This document shows positions 1 to 7,033 of a DNA stretch of 41,723 nucleotides, in pieces. A program made the position numbers and the translations under genes. Below the pieces are notes generated by a model. That model saw nothing but the letters and a program-made list of their open reading frames with translations, did not search any database and had not been told where the DNA came from. Position 1 is the stretch's first letter. Each line of letters begins with the position of its first letter. Source of the DNA: an uncultured bacterium (GTDB taxonomy: Bacteria > Patescibacteriota > Minisyncoccia > Phycocordibacterales > CAINVO01); contig CAINVO010000037.1 of assembly GCA_903854195.1 (NCBI GenBank), positions 1-41,723 on the forward strand, in the 5' to 3' direction.

Positions 1-44
1 AATTTTTTGACAATACTGAAAATTGTATTTTTCCATATTTTCAT
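1..44 (-). CDS. Possible start of a gene running off the left edge
   Basis: On the minus strand an ATG at 44-42 opens a frame with no stop to the window edge (MKIWKNTIFSIVKK). A second ATG at 36-34 opens another frame. An extended -10-like element (TG-T-GATAAT) lies just before these ATGs, resembling the leaderless promoters elsewhere in the window. With only 12 to 14 codons visible no function can be assigned, and the frame could be chance. Confidence 0.25.
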   Translation of the reverse strand, partial: MKIWKNTIFSIVKK

Positions 45-52
45 ATTATCAC

Positions 53-177
53 AAAAAAATAATGCGGGGAGTGTGGGGAAAGGGATTCGCTCCTTACAGG
101 AGCAGTATCCTGATTGGATTTTTCTGTTCGCAAGCTCCAGAAAAATGCTAAATCAGGCTTCTAATCCCACACCGCAT
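53..177 (-). ncRNA. Structured RNA element of unknown family downstream of tRNA-Ser
   Basis: Read on the minus strand, this stretch folds into a three-way junction made of exact complements. P1 is ATGCGG (177-172) with CCGCAT (67-62), extended by TGTGGG with CCCACA across a 4-nt bulge. One arm stacks CCTGATT/AATCAGG (7 bp) and ATTTTTCTG/CAGAAAAAT (9 bp) under an 11-nt loop. The second arm is GCTCCT/AGGAGC with a 3-nt loop. A run of seven Ts (59-53) follows P1, as in an intrinsic terminator. GGGATT/AATCCC can compete with the upper part of P1, and the large loop repeats the GGAGC of the small arm, so alternative folds exist. It lacks the GGAA tetraloop and AGCAG pattern of SRP RNA and does not match 5S, tmRNA or 6S as I know them. 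It could be a small RNA, a leader for the gene at the left edge, or an elaborate tRNA terminator. Confidence 0.5.
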
Positions 178-191
178 AGCACTTTGGTGCT
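178..191 (-). other. Small hairpin between tRNA-Ser and the structured RNA
   Basis: A perfect 5-bp hairpin AGCAC-TTTG-GTGCT lies in the 3' trailer of tRNA-Ser, nine bases past its discriminator base. It may guide 3' processing of a joint tRNA-ncRNA transcript. No U-run follows it, so it is not an intrinsic terminator by itself. Confidence 0.4.
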
Positions 192-200
192 TTGCTCTTG

Positions 201-289
201 CGGAGAGTGTGGGATTCGAACCCACGAGGGTGTTTAAAGACCCTACCTCGTTAGCAGTGAGGCGCTTTCGACCACTCAGCCAACTCTCC
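201..289 (-). tRNA. tRNA-Ser (anticodon GCU)
   Basis: The minus strand reads a complete class II tRNA. The acceptor stem GGAGAGT pairs with ACTCTCC, the D arm contains GGTCGAAAG, the anticodon loop is CTGCTAA with anticodon GCT at 255-253, a long variable arm follows, and the T arm is GTGGGTTCGAATCCCAC. The discriminator base is G, as in serine tRNAs. It decodes AGC and AGU serine codons. The 3' CCA is not encoded (CAA follows the discriminator), so a CCA-adding enzyme is required. The last anticodon-stem pair (31-39) appears to be an A-C mismatch. No other tRNA was found in the window. Confidence 0.95.
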
Positions 290-370
290 AACTATTTTAT
301 TTTCTATTTTGCCGTTTAAAATCAAACTCAAAATTGATAGTGAGAACACTTTATCACAAAAACTTCCAAA

Positions 371-404
371 ACAAAAACACCCCCTTTCGGGGGTGTTTTT
401 GTTT
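371..404 (-). terminator. Intrinsic terminator of the surface-protein gene
   Basis: A near-perfect stem ACAAAAACACCCCC / GGGGGTGTTTTTGT with a TTTC loop is followed on the minus strand by a T-rich tract. It lies about 50 bases after the stop of the surface-protein gene. It is symmetric enough to work in both directions. Confidence 0.85.
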
Positions 405-450
405 TCAATCTAGACTCTAAAGTTTAGAAAGATTAGACCGACAAGTTACA

Positions 451-2229
451 TTACTTAATGTAGTTAAGTGCTGTAGATGTCTTGTAATCTTCTAGACCCC
501 ATGTCTGGTTGATCTGAACACCATTTGTTGTCCACTTGATACCATTGATAGATACAGTGTACAAACCTGACTGAGGCAATGATGATACTGGAACTGTAAC
601 AGTTACAGCAGCTGTTGCTCCGTCAGCAATGTTGTTGTTAGGAATTGTCGTAGCACTTGCTCCTGTCAATACAATTGATCCTGTTGATGTTGAAGCGATG
701 ATTGAGAACTCAGGACCTGTGAACTGCGCTGTTGTAGCACCAACTGAAGTCACGTTGAATGTGAATGAAGCTGTTGCTGAAGTTGTAGAACCATTCTGGT
801 TTGATACAACTGTGAACGCAGGTGAACCTGAAATCGCGAACTTAGGATTAGCATTGAAGAAGTACTGGTACTGTCCAACTACTGCAGTTGATACTGTTGA
901 CTGACTTCCGTCAGCTGACTGGTATAGAACTGAAGCAACAGTTGAACTAGCAGCAGAACCATTAACAGCGCCTGATGTAACATCGGCTTTGATTGTCAAA
1001 GTCTTTGTTGTTCCAGCAGGAATTGTCAAAGTTAGGTTTGTGAAAGCGTTAACTGTTGATGTTGAAGCAGATACTGAGTTCAACAATGTTGAACCATCAT
1101 ACAACTTCAAGATTGAAGGTGCTGTACCTGAAGCGGCTAGGTTTACATTAACTGTCTTAAGCAATGCATCAGCATTGTCTGCCTTTACGTTGAAAGTTAA
1201 GAGAGTTGCATCTGTAACACCGTTTGTAGGATCCAATCGGTAGTTCTGAGCGCGCTGTAGGTAAGGATCAGCTGACAATGTGAATGTTACTAGTCCTGGT
1301 TTCTTGAATGTATCTTGTCTTGAGAAACCTGAGATGTCGTAATAGTTGTTCAAACCATTACCATCGATAGCTCTAAGACCTGTACCTCCGAAACCTGAAA
1401 CTGTAACCTGTCTTGAAGCGTCAATACCTGGGTTTGTACTTAGACTGATAACCAATGTCTTTTCAACTTCCTGAGGAACTACAAAGTTGAAACCAGTCAA
1501 GATGACATGGTAAGCGTTTGTATTTGAATCCTGGATGAATGAAGTTAGGTTAACAGGAATTGTTGCTAGAACAGAGTTTGTTGAAGCATCCCAAATCTTG
1601 ATTGTGTTGATGAAGTTACCTGGGTTCTCGATTGAGTTTGAAGTTAGGTTTTTAACACTAACAGCAATGTCAGCTCGCTGAACTGTAACTTGTGAACCGT
1701 GAGCTTTCACAGTAACACCCCATACTGGTACATCTGTACTTGTCTGGATGTTTCCGTTACTTGCAGGTGCAGCTGAGATCTTAACATCAAGTGTACCTTC
1801 ACCACCTGTAGCTACTGTACCAGTTGATGTTGAGATTGTACCTGTTGTTGCTGTACATGTGTATCCTGCTGGGCAAGATGCAGATGTAGCAGGACCTGTT
1901 GCTGTACCTGAAGTTAGGTTGATTTTAGCTCGAGTGATCGCGCCAAAGTAACCAACTGCGGGTGTGATTCCTTCTGATGTCTGATAAGCAGCAAGAGCAG
2001 CTTTTGTAGCGTTACCGAAGTAACCTGTTGGAGCTGAAACGGCTGTTAACAAACCTTTACTGATAAGAATTGTCTGAAGAGCTGATACATCAGCGCCTCG
2101 GCTACCTACTGTAAGGTTTGTATTAAAAGTTGTTGAAGACAATGTGTCTGCAGATACAACTGTTGCACTAAGCACAAGTGCTAGAGCAAGAAGAGTTGTA
2201 ACAACCTTTGTTGTTTTTGTTTTTAACAT
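451..2229 (-). CDS. Secreted peptidoglycan-binding surface protein (S-layer candidate)
   Basis: The protein has 592 residues. It starts with a clear Sec signal peptide (Lys-rich start, hydrophobic stretch LLALALVLSATVVSA, cleavage likely after VSA). Residues of about 38-105 form a PG_binding_1-type repeat (LTVGSRGADVSALQ, then GYFGNATKAALAAYQ). The rest is Thr/Ser/Ala/Val-rich beta-sandwich-like sequence, poor in Lys and Cys, with one close Cys pair (SCPAGYTC) that may form a disulfide. It has its own consensus-like promoter, a long structured leader and a strong terminator, which suggests an abundant product. Repetitive codon choice leaves long shadow ORFs on the other strand. The signal peptide and wall-binding domain are seen in the sequence. 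A role as main surface-layer subunit is inference. A wall-associated adhesin is an alternative. Confidence 0.8.
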   Translation of the reverse strand: MLKTKTTKVVTTLLALALVLSATVVSADTLSSTTFNTNLTVGSRGADVSALQTILISKGLLTAVSAPTGYFGNATKAALAAYQTSEGITPAVGYFGAITRAKINLTSGTATGPATSASCPAGYTCTATTGTISTSTGTVATGGEGTLDVKISAAPASNGNIQTSTDVPVWGVTVKAHGSQVTVQRADIAVSVKNLTSNSIENPGNFINTIKIWDASTNSVLATIPVNLTSFIQDSNTNAYHVILTGFNFVVPQEVEKTLVISLSTNPGIDASRQVTVSGFGGTGLRAIDGNGLNNYYDISGFSRQDTFKKPGLVTFTLSADPYLQRAQNYRLDPTNGVTDATLLTFNVKADNADALLKTVNVNLAASGTAPSILKLYDGSTLLNSVSASTSTVNAFTNLTLTIPAGTTKTLTIKADVTSGAVNGSAASSTVASVLYQSADGSQSTVSTAVVGQYQYFFNANPKFAISGSPAFTVVSNQNGSTTSATASFTFNVTSVGATTAQFTGPEFSIIASTSTGSIVLTGASATTIPNNNIADGATAAVTVTVPVSSLPQSGLYTVSINGIKWTTNGVQINQTWGLEDYKTSTALNYIK

Positions 2230-2617
2230 GTTTTGTTTATTAATTTAGTGATTGAATCCGTTAATTAGCTAATAATGTAATAATACGGAACCAATCAATT
2301 TTTATACTAACTACTACCACTGGCTAATTACCAACACTGCGAACCCGCAGTAATGCTGAAATATTGTTTTAATTTTTCGAGGATTAAAAAATTTTCAGAG
2401 CTACTACGGGCCCGCGTTTAATGTATAGAATGTTTCGGTTTTAAAATGAAACTTTCTATACCACTATTCCCGTCTCATATTTCATTACGTTAGTAATGAA
2501 TCGACACAAGACGAGAAGAGTTTGTAAATTGAGACTGAGTTGCAGATGGTCAGAATGATGGGAAAAATCAGTTTTTCAGAAATAATGATTTGTAATCAAA
2601 TAATGATTACAAACTAT
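2230..2617 (-). promoter_or_regulatory. Long hairpin-rich 5' leader of the surface-protein gene
   Basis: Between the predicted transcription start and the ATG there are about 390 non-coding nt with at least five stem-loops: 2589-2613 (10 bp, TTTGTAATCA, 5-nt loop), 2481-2500 (8 bp, TTCATTAC, loop GTTA), 2423-2461 (14 bp with one mismatch, 11-nt loop), 2367-2389 (7 bp) and 2337-2350 (CTGCG-AACC-CGCAG). An 8-bp palindrome CGGGCCCG sits at 2409-2416. The first hairpin lies right at the predicted 5' end, as in stabilising leaders. The segment next to the ATG is A-rich and has no Shine-Dalgarno. No known riboswitch was recognised. Confidence 0.55.
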
Positions 2618-2623
2618 CAATTT

Positions 2624-2652
2624 TATGTAACTTTCCTTATATAAATTGTCAA
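2624..2652 (-). promoter_or_regulatory. Predicted promoter of the surface-protein leader
   Basis: On the minus strand a perfect -35 box TTGACA (2652-2647) is followed after 17 bp by TACATA (2629-2624), a weak -10. Transcription would begin near 2617, immediately before the first leader hairpin. The spacing is ideal, but the -10 matches the consensus at only three positions. Confidence 0.45.
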
Positions 2653-2935
2653 CGATCGCTCATTCTGCGTATTTGCTTTGGGGCCCAAAAAATGGCTTAA
2701 AATGCGCATCTACCTGGAATGGAGGTAATTATATAGATAAGCGCTTTTTTCCGCAAATAATAACAATGTGGATAACTGCCAATGATGACGTTATCCATGG
2801 CCGTATATTACATGATTTAGGTCGAAAAGTCAATTTAGAGCCTTATTTTGGAGAAAGGTCAATACACAAGTATTTTCAAATAAAAAATGTCCTTAAATAA
2901 ACAAAAAAGGACAAATTGCCTAGCTGTTTATCAGA
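2653..2935. other. Intergenic stretch without a convincing gene
   Basis: No supported gene is visible here. The only open frame is an 84-codon plus-strand ORF from a TTG without a ribosome-binding site. The stretch holds a perfect DnaA-box match (TGTGGATAA, 2767-2775) inside an 8-bp inverted repeat TGGATAAC-N13-GTTATCCA (2769-2797). It also holds an inverted pair TGTCCTT (2888-2894) and AAGGACA (2907-2913), the motif that recurs around the neighbouring regulator gene and may act as its terminator or an operator. Confidence 0.5.
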
Positions 2936-3886
2936 CTAGATTAAAGAGTATCTACTCCAACGTCTTTCCCCTTCTTTCTTTAAGACACCTGAAGAAACCA
3001 AAGCAAGTAATTCCCTCTGAATAGTTTTCTCACTGCAATCATTAATAGTATCTGAAATGTCTTTAATGGAAAGATCACCCTTTTTTCTTAGGATAGAAAT
3101 TATACTTTCCTTACGGCTACTCTTGCCTTCATTCTTAAGGACATTGTTGATATCTTTATGTTTAAAGGACATGTCCTTTTGAGCACCCTTTATTTGCGGA
3201 CCTTCCTGATAAAAATGTGAACTACTGGCAGTTTGCAATCTCGGCTTATTTTGCTGTGAATGTAAAATTGGTGAACTTATAGATGAAGACTGGAATGACT
3301 TAACGATAGAAGATGAGTGGGTTTGATTTGAACCTAAAATAGAACTAGGTGAAGAGTCTGAGGCCGATGGAGATGTTGGAGTGGAAAAATTACTCTCCAA
3401 ATCATCCTGAAAATCACCACCCAAAAAACTCTCAGCAATAGATAAGTTACGGCCTAGTTTGGCAGGTAATTCTCTAGACTCAATTATAGAAATAAGCTTC
3501 TCCAACTCCCCCTTAATAATCAAATAATTCATCTCAGAGATGATGCCTGAAAAATATCCAATCTCTAAAAAAGAAACCAGGGAGACCGCCGACTGAATAA
3601 TAGTGTCCAATAGAATTTTTCTATTAGGAGAAGATGTAACACTCAAAGACATATTTGAATCCAAAAGACTAATGGATTTATTTCTGATAGACCACTTGAT
3701 AGGCTCACTGTCTGAGAAGAAATCAGTAATCATATAAAGGGCCGTTGCAATCTTTTGACTCTTCTTAAAGACAAAAACGAAATATGGGTCCGATTGAAAA
3801 ATAGAAACTTTGTCCATTAAGAAAGACATACTCTTTGTGTCCTTTTCGACCTGTTGATCTAGTGTCTTTTTGTCTTGATCGTTCAT
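2936..3886 (-). CDS. Winged-helix (DeoR-like) DNA-binding protein, putative autoregulator
   Basis: The protein has 316 residues. The C-terminal 60 residues read as a DeoR-type winged helix (RKESIISILRKKGDLSIKDISDTI, then SEKTIQRELLALVSSGVLKKEGERRWSRYSL). The N-terminal part (to about residue 140) is helical and of unknown function. A Ser-rich, low-complexity linker of about 80 residues joins the two. No ligand-binding or phospho-acceptor domain was recognised. The gene is divergent from ftsK, and the region from 2888 to 4050 is packed with TGTCYTT/AARGACA motifs, some in inverted pairs, which suggests it binds its own surroundings. The ATG at 3886 has no Shine-Dalgarno and lies 5 nt after a TATAAA, so the mRNA may be nearly leaderless. 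DNA binding is a family-based inference. The target is unknown. Confidence 0.65.
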   Translation of the reverse strand: MNDQDKKTLDQQVEKDTKSMSFLMDKVSIFQSDPYFVFVFKKSQKIATALYMITDFFSDSEPIKWSIRNKSISLLDSNMSLSVTSSPNRKILLDTIIQSAVSLVSFLEIGYFSGIISEMNYLIIKGELEKLISIIESRELPAKLGRNLSIAESFLGGDFQDDLESNFSTPTSPSASDSSPSSILGSNQTHSSSIVKSFQSSSISSPILHSQQNKPRLQTASSSHFYQEGPQIKGAQKDMSFKHKDINNVLKNEGKSSRKESIISILRKKGDLSIKDISDTINDCSEKTIQRELLALVSSGVLKKEGERRWSRYSLI

Positions 3887-4050
3887 GTCTTTTTATATGT
3901 CTTTAATTTGTCTTTTAGTAATTTTTATCCTCTGATGAGGACATTATATATAAGACAAAAATAAATGCAATGAAAAAAAATTTCATCCTGTCCTAAAACA
4001 AAGGACAGTATAAATCTCTTTTATATGGGCCGTATTTTTTCATTGTCTTT
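3887..4050. promoter_or_regulatory. Cluster of TGTCYTT/AARGACA motifs in the regulator-ftsK intergenic region
   Basis: Direct repeats TGTCTTT occur at 3886-3892, 3898-3904 and 3909-3915, spaced 11 to 12 bp, about one helical turn. GAGGACA is at 3937-3943 and TAAGACA at 3951-3957. A perfect inverted pair CTGTCCT-N7-AGGACAG lies at 3988-4008, and one more TGTCTTT at 4044-4050. The spacing on one face of the helix and the inverted pair look like operator sites. The obvious candidate binder is the adjacent winged-helix protein. Confidence 0.5.
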
Positions 4051-4095
4051 TTAAAAAATATTTATATCTATATTTATTTTTTGTTGGTTGCACTG

Positions 4096-4112
4096 TTGTA
4101 ACATGTTACAAT
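4096..4112 (+). promoter_or_regulatory. ftsK promoter overlapped by a 16-bp palindrome
   Basis: The perfect palindrome TTGTAACATGTTACAA (4096-4111) overlaps an extended -10 element TG-T-TACAAT (4104-4112). A TTGGTT 17 bp upstream could be a weak -35. A protein bound to the palindrome would occlude the -10, so it is a good candidate operator. The -10 lies 9 nt before the ATG at 4122, implying a leaderless or near-leaderless ftsK mRNA. Confidence 0.55.
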
Positions 4113-4121
4113 ATGCTCAAT

Positions 4122-6563
4122 ATGGCTAAAAAAGAAAGTAAGAAAAATGCCCACAGAGCTAAGGAAGAGCCTGTCGCTGAAACAAAATCATTTTCGTTTT
4201 CACATGACCTAAAGGAAGATACCATGCATAGTGTTTTTGCCATTCTTCTTTTTGTTATTTCAGTATTCCTATTAATGGCTCCGTTTCCAAAAGGTGATGG
4301 TAGTTTAGCTGGCCCAGTTGGTAAATGGCTTTACGATTCCCTACATTATTTACTAGGATTTGGTTACTACTTATTGCCGTCCTTAATGATCCTTTTAGCC
4401 ATCTCTTTGGCAAGGGATCATTCCAGACATTTCCCCCTATCAAAGACTCTGGGGTCATTCTTGTTTTTCTTTTCTGGTTTAGGACTTGTATCAATAGCTC
4501 ATCAGGGTGGAGGAGGAGTTCTTGGTGCACTTGTTTCATATCCATTAATTAAACTTTTCGATACATATATAAGTGTAATATTTTTAATTGCATTTCTTGT
4601 AATCTCCTTGCTAGTTATTTTTGATACAAAACTACAAAAGGACCACATATTATTTTGGAGACTTTTCAAAAGAAACAGAAACGCTGAAAATGACAACTTG
4701 GAAGATGCTACCGATATGGAAAATGAGGACGCGTCAATTGCTCTAAAAAAAGCAAAGGATGAAGAAAGAATAAACCGAGAAAAGGAAGAAGCTCAAAAAA
4801 GAGAAGATGAGAAAAATGCAAAATCTGAAAAAGAGAAAAATGCAACTAAACCAGAAGATGGAGATGAGATTAGTTTCAAGGATAAACTTTTTGGTAAAAA
4901 AAAGGATCCTGGTTTCAACCCTCTTGCAGCGTTCGTTCCTCCCCCACTTTCTCTACTTGAAGTAGATAGAGGTAAGCCTGGAGTTGGAGACATAAAAGCA
5001 AATGCAAACATCATCAAGAGAACTTTGCAAAACTTTGGAATTGATGTTGAGATGGATGAAATATCTATCGGGCCATCAGTTACAAGATATGCATTAAAAC
5101 CTGCTGAAGGTGTAAAACTTTCAAGAATACTTGGACTTCAAAACAACCTAGCGCTTGCTCTTGCTGCACACCCTATTCGTATTGAAGCTCCTATTCCAGG
5201 AAAATCACTTGTAGGTATCGAAATACCAAACAACATAAAAACTACAGTAGGACTTGGAACATTACTTGCACAACCTGAATTTCAAGAATCAGAAAAACCT
5301 CTTCTTATTTCTCTTGGTAAAGGTATATCTGGAAAATCATATTTTGGTAACTTGGCAAAAATGCCACATCTTCTAATTGCGGGGGCAACAGGCTCTGGTA
5401 AGTCAGTTACGATTCACGCAATTATCACATCTCTACTGTATCGAAACTCACCACTTGCCCTAAAATTTATAATGATTGACCCAAAGAGAGTTGAACTCAC
5501 TCTTTACAATAAAATCCCTCATTTACTGACTCCGGTTATCACAGACGCGAAGAAGGCAATTCTTGCACTTAAATGGGCAGCAAAAGAAATGGATCGCCGA
5601 TACGACATACTAGAAAAAAGTAGTGTTCGTGACATTGATTCATATCACAAAAATATTCTTGCTCCTGCGCTAAAGAAGGCTCAGGAATCTGCAGGTTCAA
5701 GCTCAGAAGAAGATGTTACAAGTTCTCTACCAGAATCATTACCTTATATTGTCATAGTCATTGACGAACTTGCAGATATCATGCAGTCGTACCCTAGGGA
5801 GCTTGAGGCAGCTATTGTACGTCTCGCACAAATGAGCCGCGCCGTCGGTATCCACTTAATGCTTTCAACGCAAAGACCTTCTGTTAATGTTATTACCGGT
5901 CTAATTAAGGCCAATGTCCCCTCTCGTATCGCCCTACAGGTTGCTTCCCAGATTGACTCTCGTACTATTTTAGACAGTAGAGGTGCTGAAGAATTGCTTG
6001 GCGCAGGAGATATGCTTTATCAAGGATCAGAAATGTCCACACCTCAACGTATTCAGTCTGCATACATTACAGAAACAGAACTCAAAAATGTTGTTAAATA
6101 TTTAATAAACAACAACGACTCACTCTCAACAAAAATTGAACTCTCCCCTGACTCCAATGGTGGTAGTGCTTTAAATGACCCTGTGTTTGACCAAAATCTT
6201 GGTGGAATAAGTGCAGGTTCCGGATCTGATGACGATGACGACCTGTATGAAGAGGCTCGTGAGATTGTTATACAGGCCGGCAAAGCATCAACATCTTATA
6301 TCCAAAGAAAACTACGAGTTGGATACGCTAGAGCAGCAAGACTCATTGATATGCTTGAGGAGCGAGGAGTTATAGGGCCTGGAGATGGTGCAAAGCCACG
6401 TGAAGTACTTACTAGTAGCAATGCAGCAGCTTCTGCCCCTTCAAACTCATCCTCAAGTGATATTTTGTCTGAAAGAAAAAATGAGCCATCAGGATCAAGT
6501 TTTAGCCAAATAATGCAAAGCGAAACAAAACAAGAAGATGCTGGGGAAGAATCAGATTATTAG
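4122..6563 (+). CDS. ftsK: DNA translocase FtsK/SpoIIIE
   Basis: FtsK pumps chromosomal DNA through the closing division septum and aligns termini for dimer resolution. The N-terminal 170 residues contain about four membrane segments. A charged Lys/Glu linker (about 185-265) follows. The motor carries Walker A AGATGSGKS near residue 420 and Walker B IVIVIDELADIM. A C-terminal winged-helix gamma domain (YEEAREIVIQAGKASTSYIQRKLRVGYARAARLIDMLEE) that normally reads KOPS sites is present, followed by a Ser-rich tail. The linker is short compared with E. coli FtsK. The ORF track starts at 4113 (MLNMAKKES). I prefer the ATG at 4122 because the -10 box ends at 4112 and leaderless starts are common here. 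There is no Shine-Dalgarno for either. It heads a plus-strand group with recA. Confidence 0.95.
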   Translation: MAKKESKKNAHRAKEEPVAETKSFSFSHDLKEDTMHSVFAILLFVISVFLLMAPFPKGDGSLAGPVGKWLYDSLHYLLGFGYYLLPSLMILLAISLARDHSRHFPLSKTLGSFLFFFSGLGLVSIAHQGGGGVLGALVSYPLIKLFDTYISVIFLIAFLVISLLVIFDTKLQKDHILFWRLFKRNRNAENDNLEDATDMENEDASIALKKAKDEERINREKEEAQKREDEKNAKSEKEKNATKPEDGDEISFKDKLFGKKKDPGFNPLAAFVPPPLSLLEVDRGKPGVGDIKANANIIKRTLQNFGIDVEMDEISIGPSVTRYALKPAEGVKLSRILGLQNNLALALAAHPIRIEAPIPGKSLVGIEIPNNIKTTVGLGTLLAQPEFQESEKPLLISLGKGISGKSYFGNLAKMPHLLIAGATGSGKSVTIHAIITSLLYRNSPLALKFIMIDPKRVELTLYNKIPHLLTPVITDAKKAILALKWAAKEMDRRYDILEKSSVRDIDSYHKNILAPALKKAQESAGSSSEEDVTSSLPESLPYIVIVIDELADIMQSYPRELEAAIVRLAQMSRAVGIHLMLSTQRPSVNVITGLIKANVPSRIALQVASQIDSRTILDSRGAEELLGAGDMLYQGSEMSTPQRIQSAYITETELKNVVKYLINNNDSLSTKIELSPDSNGGSALNDPVFDQNLGGISAGSGSDDDDDLYEEAREIVIQAGKASTSYIQRKLRVGYARAARLIDMLEERGVIGPGDGAKPREVLTSSNAAASAPSNSSSSDILSERKNEPSGSSFSQIMQSETKQEDAGEESDY

Positions 6564-6590
6564 ATCTTTTAGGTTACTTTATTAATTCAC

Positions 6591-6619
6591 AATTTCTTTA
6601 TTTCGTCTTTAAAGAAATT
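6591..6619. other. AT-rich inverted repeat after ftsK
   Basis: Perfect 10-bp arms AATTTCTTTA and TAAAGAAATT enclose a 9-nt loop in the 76-bp gap between ftsK and the next gene. It may be a weak terminator or an mRNA-end hairpin. No proper U-run follows on the plus strand. Confidence 0.35.
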
Positions 6620-6639
6620 TAAATAACACCTGATAAAAT

Positions 6640-7005
6640 ATGTCTGGAGATACTCGAAAATCATTAATATCCAAAATTATATCCCTTAGTGTTTTTACGT
6701 TGATCTTAGGTTCATACGGTTTGTTCCAAGCACACAAACTTTTATCTGGACCTATCATTGAGTTGGATTCCCCACACACAGGGGTTACTGTTTCTAGCAA
6801 TTTACTAGAAATAAAAGGGACTTCTCTTAATACCTCTTTTATTAGTTTAAATGATAGGCCTATTTATATGGACGAACAGGGTCATTTTACTGAAAAATTG
6901 CCCCTATATCCTGGCTATAATATAATCAACATAAAGGCAAAAGATCGATTTGGCAGCTTAGTTAGTAAAAACATTGAGATTGTTTATAATGAGCAAAAGA
7001 GCTAA
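6640..7005 (+). CDS. Small membrane-anchored protein with an Ig-like domain
   Basis: The protein has 121 residues. It has one N-terminal membrane segment (about residues 10-30, SLSVFTLILGSYGLFQAHKL) and then a compact beta-rich extracytoplasmic domain: DSPHTGVTVSSNLLEIKGTS, then INDRPI-like strand turns, then LPLYPGYNIINIKAKDRFGSLVSKNIEI. This pattern resembles the glucodextranase-B-like bacterial Ig fold found in surface proteins. It sits 76 bp after ftsK and 28 bp before recA on the same strand, so it may be co-transcribed, but nothing links its function to either. No Shine-Dalgarno is visible. The membrane anchor is clear and the Ig-like call is moderate. Confidence 0.65.
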   Translation: MSGDTRKSLISKIISLSVFTLILGSYGLFQAHKLLSGPIIELDSPHTGVTVSSNLLEIKGTSLNTSFISLNDRPIYMDEQGHFTEKLPLYPGYNIINIKAKDRFGSLVSKNIEIVYNEQKS

Positions 7006-7033
7006 AAAATAAACCGCTTAAAATAAAAACAAA

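Noticed and set aside
62-177. SRP (4.5S) RNA or 5S rRNA as identity of the structured element
   Set aside because: There is no GGAA tetraloop with the AGGU/AGCAG core in the right places, and no 5S loop signature beyond a chance GTGTGGGG. The multi-branch fold differs from the long SRP hairpin.
7-237. 76-aa plus-strand ORF across the left end
   Set aside because: It overlaps tRNA-Ser and the structured RNA on the other strand. Its residues reflect those RNA genes (for example the T-arm region), so it is not a protein gene.
629-1951. Three plus-strand ORFs opposite the surface-protein gene
   Set aside because: They are shadows created by the repetitive Val/Thr/Ala codons of the real gene, with no start signals.
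2646-2900. 84-aa plus-strand ORF starting at TTG
   Set aside because: It has no ribosome-binding site and no placed -10, its start overlaps the predicted -35 of the surface-protein promoter, and I recognise no family. The sequence looks moderately protein-like, so a remnant gene cannot be fully excluded.
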